64,000 nucleotides of DNA from Anaerolineales bacterium UBA6055 (GTDB lineage: Bacteria > Chloroflexota > Anaerolineae > Aggregatilineales > Phototrophicaceae). Of this stretch, positions 28,193-36,697 are shown in pieces. Each line of letters starts with the position of its first letter. Position 1 is the first letter of the stretch. The position numbers were made by a program, and so were the translations under genes. The notes beneath the pieces were generated by a model, which saw nothing but the letters and a program-made list of their open reading frames with translations, was not told where the DNA came from and ran no database searches. Location: the NCBI GenBank assembly GCA_002428985.1, contig DIYL01000061.1, positions 112,486-176,485 on the forward strand, read 5' to 3'.

Positions 28193-28639
28193 ATGACACA
28201 CGCACACATCATTGACACTGTAAATCGAATGGCAATGTCCGCTGATAATCGTGATTGGGAAGCCTGCCGTGCGACATTTACTGATACTGTCGCTGTCGAC
28301 TACACCTCATTAGCAGGTGGCAACCCGGCGACAATCCCTGCTGACGCATTGATGGATTCATGGAAAGGACTATTACCAGGATTCACCGCTACACAACATT
28401 TGCTCGGCTCACATATCGTTGATGTAGATGGGGATAAAGCGACTTGTGAAGCACACTTCCAAGCAACCCATGTTCTGGATGACGAAACATGGACTCTCGG
28501 TGGAAAGTATGACTATCAGCTCGAACTGCAAGGGGACACATGGAAAATCGCTGCAATCACCATGACCGCACTCTGGTCAGTCGGCGATCAAGCTAAACTC
28601 CTACAATCAGCAACCGAACGCTCAAGTCAACCCGCATAA
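28193..28639 (+). CDS. SnoaL-like NTF2-fold protein
   Basis: 148 residues of the polyketide-cyclase/SnoaL-like NTF2 class: an N-terminal helix pair with DNRDWEACRATFTDTVAVDY, a His-containing mid-section (FTATQHLLGSHIV) and a C-terminal strand pair ending in TWKIAAITMTALW. It starts 13 bases after the previous NTF2 gene, so translation is likely coupled. A heterodimer with its neighbour is possible. Confidence 0.83.
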   Translation: MTHAHIIDTVNRMAMSADNRDWEACRATFTDTVAVDYTSLAGGNPATIPADALMDSWKGLLPGFTATQHLLGSHIVDVDGDKATCEAHFQATHVLDDETWTLGGKYDYQLELQGDTWKIAAITMTALWSVGDQAKLLQSATERSSQPA

Positions 28640-28648
28640 TCCACATTC

Positions 28649-28677
28649 GATGCCTTGTTCAACTTGGATGAGGCATC
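28649..28677. terminator. Hairpin between convergent genes
   Basis: GATGCCT (28649-28655) pairs with AGGCATC (28671-28677), placed between the NTF2 gene and the converging hypothetical gene. There is no T run. Confidence 0.4.
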
Positions 28678-28685
28678 ATGCCACT

Positions 28686-29111
28686 TTATTCTGTCCGATA
28701 CTTGCTCTGAATCGTTACAAGCCAATCAATCGCTTCATCAAATGCTTCTGCAGAATATGTGCGACGCGTGTGTGCTAGACTGCCCACTGTCATTCCCTCA
28801 ATCATGCGAACCATGAGTTCGTCATCAAGATTTTTGATGATAAAAGCAATATAGTACTCTGGCAATGTTTCATACAAACTAAAGTTCTGACGTATACGTG
28901 TCAGCATATAGCTGACTGGTAACATACCCGTTCGTGAAACATCCATAACGATACAAAGCGGGACGTTCGTCAGATTGTTTTTGACATGCTCTTTTAGCAA
29001 GGGAAACGCCATTGTGTTCAGATAGGAATCCACAGCGTCGCGCGAATTATTATAAAATCTGTAAACTGTGATTCCTCTTACAGTCAATTGCTCAACAAGT
29101 TTTCCATTCAT
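28686..29111 (-). CDS. Conserved-looking small protein, unknown function
   Basis: 141 residues, soluble, of alpha/beta make-up. A first strand (GITVYRFYNNSRDA), a second strand with an acidic end (LCIVMDVSRTGM) and a C-terminal helix (FDEAIDWLVTIQ) give a pattern like STAS/SpoIIAA domains. This is only a fold impression. GAAGGG lies seven bases before the ATG. It is a single gene, with no partner suggesting a role. Confidence 0.62.
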   Translation of the reverse strand: MNGKLVEQLTVRGITVYRFYNNSRDAVDSYLNTMAFPLLKEHVKNNLTNVPLCIVMDVSRTGMLPVSYMLTRIRQNFSLYETLPEYYIAFIIKNLDDELMVRMIEGMTVGSLAHTRRTYSAEAFDEAIDWLVTIQSKYRTE

Positions 29112-29345
29112 CGCTTAACCCTTCAGTCTTTATTGCACTCACTATAGCTAAGTTTAACTTGCTTAATGTCATCCCAACGTTTAGATGGGTTTAGAGTGTA
29201 TTCTCAGACATTATTCTACTCTTGTGGGGATCGTCAACTTAAGTTTTTTGGCAGACGCACGATATTGACCAATATCAGTAAAATAATGCCCGTGCATCCT
29301 AGTTGAGCATTTTGACTTTGTATCCTCAAAATCTCTCCTATCGTC

Positions 29346-29351
29346 TATAAT
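29346..29351 (+). promoter_or_regulatory. Candidate -10 box giving a leaderless mRNA
   Basis: TATAAT ends seven bases before the ATG at 29359. Transcription from it would begin at or near that ATG. No Shine-Dalgarno precedes either possible start. Confidence 0.35.
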
Positions 29352-29358
29352 GCCTCGC

Positions 29359-31083
29359 ATGAATACGACACAAACAAACACAACACTTAGAACATGGATA
29401 CGGCGTGTGGTGATACTCGGTATGATCGCACTGATTTTTCTTGTTTTACTCGCTTTGGATTTAATGAATCGTGGCTTGGCTTGGCAATTCTTCTGGTCGC
29501 AGACAGGTGAAGAATCTCCAGTCGCTCAGATTCGTGGGATGGTCGAAGTAACGGGTAATCTCATCCGTCAGCCACTCGATACCCAGCCAATGGTCTCGAT
29601 TGATAATAAAGCAGAAATTCCGTACGGGATCAACACCTTCTTACAGGAAGAAGTCGAACGCCCTAAAATCGAAGTGATGCTCCAGATGATTGCTGATGCA
29701 GGATTTGTCTGGTTGCGCCAAGAATTTCCGTGGGAAGACCTCGAAGTTGATGGACGCGGACAATTCACCGATTCCCGCCTCGATTTAGATGGCGATGGTG
29801 AAGTTGATACGATTGATGCATGGGCGAAGTACGATCAAATAGTCGAATTAACCGAGCAATATGGTTTGCGCTTAAAAGTGCGCTTGAGTAACCCGCCGGA
29901 GTGGTCACGCGCTGACCCAAATGCCGGCGCATTTGCCCCACCCGATGACTATCAAGATTTTGTCAATTATGCTGTTGCTGTCGCCGAACGCTATAAAGGC
30001 AGGATTACTCACTATCAAATTTGGAATGAGCCTAATATCTATCCCGAATGGGGTGAAAATTTTGTCGACCCTGCCGGATATACCGAATTACTCTGCCGGA
30101 CACATGATGCACTAAAAGAAGTTGACCCGAATATCGTTGTGGTGAGTGGTGCGATTGCACCGACCATTTCGCTTGACGGTTTCTTTGGATTTAGTGATTT
30201 GATTTTCTTGCAGGAAATCTATGATAACGGTGGTGGGGATTGCTTTGATGTGGTTTCAGCTCAGGGTTATGGGTTGTTTAGTGGTCCGACCGATCGACGC
30301 TTGCGGGCAACCTCAGTTAACGTCGCACGTCACACCTATTATCGCGATATTATGGTTCAAAATGGCGATGCTCATAAACCCATTTGGCTGAGTGAAGCTG
30401 CATGGAATCATACACTTGATGCCGAGTTACCACGCGACCAAATTGATGCATTTTCGCGCTTTGGTAACGTCACACAACAACAAGCTGCCGACTATATGCC
30501 GATGTTCTATGATCGTATTCAACAAGAATGGTCATGGGTCGGTGGGGTGTCGTATTGGTTCTTCACACGCAAAGACCCCTTCGAAGCCGATCAATCTTTC
30601 TATTATTTCCGCATGGTTGAACCAGACTATCAACCGGAAACACCACGGTTTACTCCTCTGCCTGTCTATGATTCAGTCAAGGAATACATCACAACCCAAG
30701 AGCCTGTGCTCTATCGTGGCACCCACCAAGCAGAGACATGGCAAATTGAGGGTGGTGAACGCATGGTAGATGAGTCTGCAATATTTGGGGATGCTGTGAT
30801 ATTTGAGGACGGCATTACATTTGATGCACACGGAACAGCAGTAGAGATGCGTTGGCGGTATAATAATGATACCGAATGGAATATAACCCGCCTCGATATA
30901 TCGGATATGTTAGCACAACCCGAGACCATTTCATTCGGTCAAGGTGACGCGATTGTCGTTGATGAAATTATTGTCTACGACCTGAGTTTAAATCATATTG
31001 TGCCATTGATTGGACTGGCTATTGCTGGCGGATTATTACTGCTTGGGACGATTGGCTTGGGATTACGACAGCGGTTACAATAG
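29359..31083 (+). CDS. Clan-A glycoside hydrolase (GH39/GH5-like), membrane-anchored
   Basis: 574 residues from the ATG at 29359; an ATG at 29350 overlaps a TATAAT box. An N-terminal helix (about 13-37) and a C-terminal helix (about 545-568) anchor it. The (beta/alpha)8 domain between shows the acid/base Glu224 in IWNEPNIYPEW and the probable nucleophile Glu346 in WLSEAAW, the standard pair of clan A retaining glycosidases. The length and IWNEPN pattern fit GH39/GH5-type enzymes. The substrate (plant or microbial beta-glycans) is not determined. A hairpin terminator follows. Confidence 0.83.
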   Translation: MNTTQTNTTLRTWIRRVVILGMIALIFLVLLALDLMNRGLAWQFFWSQTGEESPVAQIRGMVEVTGNLIRQPLDTQPMVSIDNKAEIPYGINTFLQEEVERPKIEVMLQMIADAGFVWLRQEFPWEDLEVDGRGQFTDSRLDLDGDGEVDTIDAWAKYDQIVELTEQYGLRLKVRLSNPPEWSRADPNAGAFAPPDDYQDFVNYAVAVAERYKGRITHYQIWNEPNIYPEWGENFVDPAGYTELLCRTHDALKEVDPNIVVVSGAIAPTISLDGFFGFSDLIFLQEIYDNGGGDCFDVVSAQGYGLFSGPTDRRLRATSVNVARHTYYRDIMVQNGDAHKPIWLSEAAWNHTLDAELPRDQIDAFSRFGNVTQQQAADYMPMFYDRIQQEWSWVGGVSYWFFTRKDPFEADQSFYYFRMVEPDYQPETPRFTPLPVYDSVKEYITTQEPVLYRGTHQAETWQIEGGERMVDESAIFGDAVIFEDGITFDAHGTAVEMRWRYNNDTEWNITRLDISDMLAQPETISFGQGDAIVVDEIIVYDLSLNHIVPLIGLAIAGGLLLLGTIGLGLRQRLQ

Positions 31084-31094
31084 TTTAAAACATG

Positions 31095-31124
31095 ATGGGA
31101 GTAGCTCTGCCTGCTCCCATATTT
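31095..31124 (+). terminator. Hairpin terminator
   Basis: ATGGGAGTAG pairs with CTGCTCCCAT (one G-U) across a six-base loop, followed by ATTT. It lies 11 bases after the glycosidase stop. Confidence 0.6.
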
Positions 31125-31158
31125 AGACAATGTGCTTTTGCACATAAAAGGATATATC

Positions 31159-31545
31159 ATGACAAACCAACCGGATAACCCAAACGATAACGATAGCCCA
31201 CAGAATATGTCGGCGGATGAATTTTTCGGGACAGAGAAAGACAAAGCCGTCGCCGAAAATAACCAGCGCATCCAACAGATGGGTGGATTAGTTGATGAAC
31301 TCAACGAAAGCCTGCATAAAGCTGGACTCAATATCAATACAAAAAATATGATTGTACATGTTGCGCTGGCGATCTTACCTTTATCCTATCATCGCAAACG
31401 ATACATTCAGGATAAAGCGCGTCGTGGCGAAACGATTACGATTACTGATGTACTTTTCGGTGATATGAGTTTGGGGCGTATTATTCGCTTTGGGTTGGGT
31501 GTGCTTGGATTTATTGTGATTGCGATTCTATCATCCCGATTTTAA
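31159..31545 (+). CDS. Small C-terminally anchored protein
   Basis: 128 residues from the ATG at 31159, which has AAAGGA six bases upstream (an in-frame ATG at 31132 lacks one). The N-terminus is polar and Asn/Asp-rich. An amphipathic central helix and one C-terminal transmembrane segment (FGLGVLGFIVIAILSS) suggest a tail-anchored cytoplasmic protein. No family is recognised. The end overlaps the converging CDF transporter gene by four bases. Confidence 0.66.
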   Translation: MTNQPDNPNDNDSPQNMSADEFFGTEKDKAVAENNQRIQQMGGLVDELNESLHKAGLNINTKNMIVHVALAILPLSYHRKRYIQDKARRGETITITDVLFGDMSLGRIIRFGLGVLGFIVIAILSSRF

Positions 31546-32912
31546 TGATCGAACGGTTCGGTGTGAATCGTCACCCGTGATAACTCATAGATATTCCCGC
31601 GCAACAACGTTTCGGCAGATTCGGCAATAGCATGTGCCGACTCGATTGTTATCTGTGGGGACAAAGTCGCATGCACATTAAGATTAAAGCCATGATAACA
31701 GGCATGTGTCTGCCAATCGTGCCAATCGACTTGCGGAAATTGCTCTGATAGCAATTTTTGCGCTTTTGATTGCACGAGTACCGTCCGTGGGCTCTCCAAA
31801 TTGGGTTCGTCTGTGGGTTGCGCTGGTTCGATATGTGTGACGACTCGCGTTACTTCGGACAATTGATTGTACAGATTTGCTTCGAGTTGCGAGACCTGTT
31901 CATGAGCTTCGCCGAGTGTTTGTTGTGGTGGTACCTCGACATGGCATTCCAACACTTTACCCTCATGATTATCTGTCAGGGTGACCTCGTGGGTCGATAA
32001 TCCGAGTGCGTCCGCACAAGCACGTGCCGTCAAAACCACATCTTGTTCATCGAGTGGTGCAGGCACAAAATGTACTTCAACTTCGGCAACACCATCTAAT
32101 TTTGTCTCTAATCGCTCACGAATTGTTGCAGTAATGGTAGCGGTATGATCGGCCGTCATTTCTCGTGCGACTTGCACATCAATATCAATCAATGCATTGT
32201 CCACTGTCCCTCGACTACGCGCCCGCACAATCTTATGGACAGATGGTATATGCGACAAAACCTCACACAAATAATTTTGTGTATACGGCGCAGTATCAAC
32301 CAGTACCGCTGTCGTTTGGGATAAAATTTCGTAGGCAGATTTAGCAATTAATCCGGCAACAATCACAGCCACGACCCAATCCATCCATGCAAATCCGAGT
32401 GTGACCAACACCATACTCAAGATGACAGATAGCGTGACGTAAACATCAGCGCTCGTATTTTTTGCATCGGCTAGCAAGATTTGAGATTTTAACGCCTCAC
32501 CGCGCCGGATTTGATAGCGACTCACCCCAATATTGATGATTAGTGTCACAATCAAGACGACAAATGTGATTGGCGTAAGTGTCGGTTCTGTTCCCCCAAA
32601 TAATCGCCCAATAATCCCTTGGAGCATTTCCCAAGCTGTTAACAACAGTAGACCACCGATTAACAAAGCTGATATAGTCTCGAATTTGCTATGTCCATAA
32701 GGATGATCATCATCAGGCGGACGGTCAGCAAGCCGCACAGCGACAAGTCCGGCGACATTGCCAGCACTATCGGTCAAGGAATGCACACCATCGGCTGTGA
32801 TGGCGAGTGCACCGCTAATCAGACCGACGATAATTTTGCCAATAGCAACAATGAGATTAAGGACAAGTGTAATGCCGAGTACCTGCTCGACCTGTTGACG
32901 TTGTGTTTTCAT
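31542..32912 (-). CDS. Cation diffusion facilitator (CDF) metal exporter
   Basis: 456 residues from the ATG at 32912; a start 30 bases earlier is possible. The N-terminal six-helix CDF domain carries the metal-site motifs HSLTDSAGN and DAKNTSADVYV, plus the HPYGHSKFE signature. The cytoplasmic tail is unusually long (about 200 residues beyond the usual 300). It holds at least two and probably three copies of the dimerisation (ZT_dimer-like) ferredoxin fold. CDF proteins use the proton gradient to export Zn2+, Fe2+, Mn2+ or Co2+; the tail may sense metal. Confidence 0.9.
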   Translation of the reverse strand: MKTQRQQVEQVLGITLVLNLIVAIGKIIVGLISGALAITADGVHSLTDSAGNVAGLVAVRLADRPPDDDHPYGHSKFETISALLIGGLLLLTAWEMLQGIIGRLFGGTEPTLTPITFVVLIVTLIINIGVSRYQIRRGEALKSQILLADAKNTSADVYVTLSVILSMVLVTLGFAWMDWVVAVIVAGLIAKSAYEILSQTTAVLVDTAPYTQNYLCEVLSHIPSVHKIVRARSRGTVDNALIDIDVQVAREMTADHTATITATIRERLETKLDGVAEVEVHFVPAPLDEQDVVLTARACADALGLSTHEVTLTDNHEGKVLECHVEVPPQQTLGEAHEQVSQLEANLYNQLSEVTRVVTHIEPAQPTDEPNLESPRTVLVQSKAQKLLSEQFPQVDWHDWQTHACYHGFNLNVHATLSPQITIESAHAIAESAETLLRGNIYELSRVTIHTEPFDH

Positions 32913-33116
32913 ACAGATTCCATAATGGGTAGATATGTCCACCTTACGCGATATGATTGCGTTTCGACAATCAGGAACATGAAAATTAGGTTGGGCTTAT
33001 TTTGTGATTAAGTGGACAAATGGTGTGCCTGCGCCGAGGCTTAAAGCACTTTTTGCTAGCACACAGTTTTTGTGCAATACTCACATCAATCTGTTCACTC
33101 AACAAGGAGAGTCTTT

Positions 33117-34322
33117 ATGTCTGCCCCGGTTACCATAAAAGATGTACAGGTCATCTTGACACAACCCAGCAACTCGCGCTTAGCGATTGTAAAAGTGATT
33201 ACCTCAGAAGATGGATTATATGGGTTAGGCTGTGCCACATTTACCCAGCGTATTTTTGCTGTTGCCACAGCAATTGAACGCCACTTGAAACCATTCCTCA
33301 TCGGGCGTGATGTTGATCGCATCGAAGAAATCTGGAATATGTCGATGGTGCATGGCTACTGGCGCAACGGCCCGGTACTGAATAATGCAATTTCTGGCGT
33401 TGACCAAGCTTTGTGGGATATTAAAGGCAAACGTGCCAATATGCCTGTATATCAATTACTCGGTGGAAAATCGCGCGAAGCTGCTCACGTTTACGTCCAT
33501 GCTGACGGACGCACCAAAGAAGAAGTCCTCGACAATGTCCAAAAATACATTGACCAAAAATATCGATATATTCGTGTCCAAATGGGTGGATATGGCGGTA
33601 AAGATAGCCCGATGGTCAAACCGAAAAATGCTCCTGAAGGCGCATATTTTGACCCGCGTGATTATGCCCGTCGTATGCTTGATATGATCGCATATGTCCG
33701 AGAAAACGTCGGCGAATCGATCGAACTGCTTCATGATATTCACGAACGGTTGCAGCCAATTCATGCCGTACAATTTGCCAAAGATGTTGAGCAATACAAG
33801 CTATTTTTCCTAGAGGATTCACTCGCACCAGAAGATATTCACTGGTTTAAAGTGATGCGTCAACAATGCGCTACACCGATCGCCATGGGTGAGTTATTCA
33901 ATAATCCGCATGAATGGCAAATGTTGATCCAAGAACGCCTAATTGATTATATTCGTATGCACATCAGCCAAATGGGTGGCATAACCCCTGCTCGCAATGT
34001 GTCAATTTTTGCCAATATGTATGGTGTCCGCACCGCGTGGCATGGTCCTGGCGATACATCACCTGTTGGGCATGCTGCTAATCTACACCTTGATGTATGG
34101 CATCCAAACTTCGGCATTCAAGAATGGTATCGTCCGACCGAACTGGAATATGAGATGTTCCCGGGTTTGCCAACAATCGAAGACGGTTATTTATATGCGA
34201 ATGATAATCCGGGTCTTGGCATCGATATTGATGAAGACCTCGCTGCTAGATATCCATGTGAAGACATCATCGAACAATGGACACAAACACGCCTACCTGA
34301 TGGAAGCCCAACCCGCCCATAA
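33117..34322 (+). CDS. manD: Mannonate dehydratase (enolase superfamily, RspA/ManD-like)
   Basis: 401 residues from the ATG at 33117, with AAGGAG seven bases upstream. The enolase-superfamily capping domain and barrel are complete. Metal and catalytic segments match ManD/RspA: LLHDIHERL, FFLEDSLAPED, MGELFNNPHEW and the C-terminal TAWHGPGDTSPVGHAAN with the general-acid/base His. The closing motif NPGLGIDIDEDLA is characteristic of this group. The likely reaction is dehydration of D-mannonate to 2-keto-3-deoxy-gluconate, though some members are near-inactive. It stands alone, with no other uronate genes next to it. Confidence 0.88.
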   Translation: MSAPVTIKDVQVILTQPSNSRLAIVKVITSEDGLYGLGCATFTQRIFAVATAIERHLKPFLIGRDVDRIEEIWNMSMVHGYWRNGPVLNNAISGVDQALWDIKGKRANMPVYQLLGGKSREAAHVYVHADGRTKEEVLDNVQKYIDQKYRYIRVQMGGYGGKDSPMVKPKNAPEGAYFDPRDYARRMLDMIAYVRENVGESIELLHDIHERLQPIHAVQFAKDVEQYKLFFLEDSLAPEDIHWFKVMRQQCATPIAMGELFNNPHEWQMLIQERLIDYIRMHISQMGGITPARNVSIFANMYGVRTAWHGPGDTSPVGHAANLHLDVWHPNFGIQEWYRPTELEYEMFPGLPTIEDGYLYANDNPGLGIDIDEDLAARYPCEDIIEQWTQTRLPDGSPTRP

Positions 34323-34352
34323 TGAATAGATCGACAATAGACCGGATAGATA

Positions 34353-34871
34353 CTATTCGGTCTTCAACCTTTCTAGATAAATGTCGCACAACGTCAGCAT
34401 ACTCTCTTTGACACCCTCACCCGCCTTTGCACTACAGGGTATTATTGGGACATCGTCGGGGATACGGCAAGCAATCCGCAAATCATCGGGTGACCATGCA
34501 TCGGGTTTATCTTGTTTGTTGGCGGCAACGACAATCGGCATATCGCGGAACATGAAATAATGTCGCAGGATAAATTCAGCTTCACGTAAGCTGGCGAGGC
34601 TATAAGGGGCGCTATCAAGTACACATATCATCCCGAACAAATCATCAAAATAAGGTAAGGTAAAATCTAATCGTCTTGATCCCGGTGCACCAAATAAGAA
34701 GAGAAATGTGTCATCCCCTAATGTTATCCTCCCGAAATCGCATGCGATCTTGTTATTGCCTGCCGATGAAGAAAGCTCGGCAGTGACCACATCAATTTCA
34801 CTCAAGTGTTGGATAAATGAGGTTTTACCACTACTGAAAGTTCCTGCCACAAACACTTTGATGATATTCAT
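34353..34871 (-). CDS. Small Ras-like GTPase of the COG2229 type
   Basis: 172 residues. P-loop GTFSSGKT (10-17), a switch II LFGAPGSRR in place of the usual DxxGQ, the base-binding NKQD and the G5-like CSAKAGEG are all present. The LFGxPG switch is characteristic of COG2229/CvnD-like bacterial GTPases linked to signalling or to polarity and kinase systems. The Gln normally used for hydrolysis is replaced by Ser, so intrinsic turnover may be slow. It is solitary here, without a roadblock protein or effector gene. It is a relative of the degenerate protein at 55634-56221. Confidence 0.84.
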   Translation of the reverse strand: MNIIKVFVAGTFSSGKTSFIQHLSEIDVVTAELSSSAGNNKIACDFGRITLGDDTFLFLFGAPGSRRLDFTLPYFDDLFGMICVLDSAPYSLASLREAEFILRHYFMFRDMPIVVAANKQDKPDAWSPDDLRIACRIPDDVPIIPCSAKAGEGVKESMLTLCDIYLERLKTE

Positions 34872-35080
34872 CGCATAATTGTCTCAAGATAATATACAGA
34901 TATTGAAGCCTTCTATCATTTAACCATAATCACGCAATCGCACCCTAATCCAAATTGAATTCTAACCGGACTCATAAAATCCTGTAAAAAACACCCCATA
35001 TGAGCACCTGATAAGTTGTGTTGGATTTCAAAATCATATATAAAGAAATTACATGTAAATAATAAAAGGGGATATACATT

Positions 35081-35470
35081 ATGGATGATATTAGCGTCAT
35101 GACATCAGGTTCAATAGAAATTTCACCTATTTTTATGATCGGCATGCTAGCATTCGCTGTGTTGATGATTGCTGCACAATGGGTCATCTTCAGCAAAGCA
35201 GGTAAACCCGGTTGGTATGCGATTATTCCAATCGTCAATATTGTCGCGTTGATTGATATTGCGGGTAAACCATGGTGGTGGATTATTGGCTTCTTCATCC
35301 CATTTGTTAGCTTGATTGTTGGTGTCTTGATTATTCATGGGTTATCAACCAACTTCGGTAAAGGTGCGTTATTTACACTGGGTTTGATTTTCTTCGCCCC
35401 AATCTTCTACTTGATTTTGGCATTCGGTGACGCAGAATATGTCGGCGAACAAAAGATGAAATACGCGTAA
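35081..35470 (+). CDS. DUF5684 membrane protein
   Basis: 129 residues with three to four transmembrane helices. The segment WVIFSKAGKPGWYAIIPIVN followed by GKPWWW is the signature of DUF5684, a family often misannotated as signal peptidase I. The function is unknown. A good AAGGGGA site precedes the ATG and a strong terminator follows. Confidence 0.82.
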   Translation: MDDISVMTSGSIEISPIFMIGMLAFAVLMIAAQWVIFSKAGKPGWYAIIPIVNIVALIDIAGKPWWWIIGFFIPFVSLIVGVLIIHGLSTNFGKGALFTLGLIFFAPIFYLILAFGDAEYVGEQKMKYA

Positions 35471-35497
35471 TTTACGCAAGACAACTTTAAAATCTTG

Positions 35498-35523
35498 AGG
35501 ACAGGTAGCCCCTGTCCTTTTGT
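35498..35523 (+). terminator. Intrinsic terminator
   Basis: AGGACAGG (35498-35505) pairs with CCTGTCCT (35511-35518) and runs into TTTT. It serves the DUF5684 gene and may also act on the converging small gene. Confidence 0.78.
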
Positions 35524-35526
35524 GTT

Positions 35527-35733
35527 CTATGCACTTTTTCGCCAAACTTCGGTTTCGCCATGTACATTGACCGTCTCAATCGTATTGGTTGTGACTTGAC
35601 GCACCTGTGTGTAACGGATACGATAGTCTACATCAGCATCATTTGTCCCCTCAAATGATAAAAATATGACCGCCATCACACCAATTAAAATCGTCATCCC
35701 CGAAATTGCTACAAATCCTAAAATGTAACCATC
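35527..35733 (-). CDS. Small single-pass membrane protein
   Basis: 68 residues from the ATG at 35733 (MDGYILGFVAISGM). The frame is open far upstream to 35979, but that extension is Cys/Arg-rich and unlike a real protein. One transmembrane helix at about 5-28 is followed by a polar tail of about 38 residues. The family is not recognised. It is divergent from the GNAT gene. Confidence 0.55.
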   Translation of the reverse strand, partial: DGYILGFVAISGMTILIGVMAVIFLSFEGTNDADVDYRIRYTQVRQVTTNTIETVNVHGETEVWRKSA

Positions 35734-35947
35734 CATCTTCTGTTGCTTTCTACTCAATAAAGCTTCCCGTTTGTTAACTCTATTGAACCACGCATAGCAG
35801 ACTATCGCTGGATTGTCGATATACGTCAACCTGACGCATCCCCTACGCTGGAATTGTAATACTTGCTGGAACAATGCTTTACACTTTTTATGAGAAATAT
35901 TACGTATGATTAAATTGACCATAAACTGCAACCATAGGACAATGCTT

Positions 35948-36427
35948 ATGCTAGACTTCTGGCGGGTGAAACACCGCAAATTTAAGTGGGACGACCTCTA
36001 TAATATGCAAGCGCTCATCAATATGATTGCCGAAAATGAAGATGACCCACTGTTCTATACACTCGAATGGTTGCACTACGAACTGAGCCAACCGGATGTC
36101 AATCCAACCGAAAATTGCTTTGTCGCCACAATTTATGGTGGACGTATTGTCGGGTATAGTCGTTTGGTAGCAGGTGATGACCCGACCTACAAAACCGTTG
36201 TTGCCGGAACACACCCCAACATGCACAATGTCGGGATTGGTCGTGCGTTAATTACTGTCAATGACTTTAATTTGATGGCGATTTTACCGGATGAGCAACC
36301 TCTGACGATTGCCCGCACAAGCCAAATCAATCATGAGCCATCTGTCAAGATACTGACATATGCCAGATATGAACAAGTTGGAACCAGTGATAATGATACA
36401 CTATTGTGGGAGAAACAGGTACGTTAA
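35948..36427 (+). CDS. GNAT-family N-acetyltransferase
   Basis: 159 residues from the ATG at 35948, eight bases after AGGA. The acetyl-CoA binding segment is visible as GTHPNMHNVGIGRALITVNDF (about residues 87-107), a relaxed form of the R/Q-x-x-G-x-G/A motif, and the preceding strand IVGYSRLVAGDD supports the fold. The substrate is unknown. It is a single gene with a downstream hairpin. Confidence 0.75.
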   Translation: MLDFWRVKHRKFKWDDLYNMQALINMIAENEDDPLFYTLEWLHYELSQPDVNPTENCFVATIYGGRIVGYSRLVAGDDPTYKTVVAGTHPNMHNVGIGRALITVNDFNLMAILPDEQPLTIARTSQINHEPSVKILTYARYEQVGTSDNDTLLWEKQVR

Positions 36428-36438
36428 ATAGGGGCATG

Positions 36439-36459
36439 TGCAGGGCAAAATACCCTGCA
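36439..36459. terminator. Hairpin after GNAT gene
   Basis: TGCAGGG (36439-36445) pairs with CCCTGCA (36453-36459), 12 bases past the GNAT stop. There is no T run. Confidence 0.45.
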
Positions 36460-36486
36460 TAATAAGAGTGATGATGTCGTTTGCAG

Positions 36487-36603
36487 TTATCGTTGTTGTT
36501 TGTGGTCAGGCTCCACCCGATTCAATTCATCGTGCAAGGGTAGTGACATCATAAAGAACAATGCCATAAACAAGATAATTCCCAAAGCGATGAAGAACTG
36601 CAT
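36487..36603 (-). CDS. 38-residue membrane peptide
   Basis: A very short gene. The product is MQFFIALGIILFMALFFMM followed by a polar tail of about 19 residues ending in DHKQQR, a single transmembrane helix with a short charged tail. A good AAGGAAA lies eight bases before the ATG. It lies downstream of, and in the same direction as, the APH-like kinase gene (94 bases). The role is unknown; small membrane peptides often regulate a membrane complex. Confidence 0.55.
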   Translation of the reverse strand: MQFFIALGIILFMALFFMMSLPLHDELNRVEPDHKQQR

Positions 36604-36697
36604 AATAACGATTTCCTTTTACTCTTTAGTATCAGTATACGCTCAAATATACGTACTAAATAATAAGAAGTCGTAAAAATATTGTAATACGTTTCCC

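Noticed and set aside
35734..35979. N-terminal extension of the small membrane protein gene at 35527
   Set aside because: Extension is Arg/Cys/Phe-rich and lies over the promoter region of the divergent GNAT gene; the ATG at 35733 begins a normal membrane protein.
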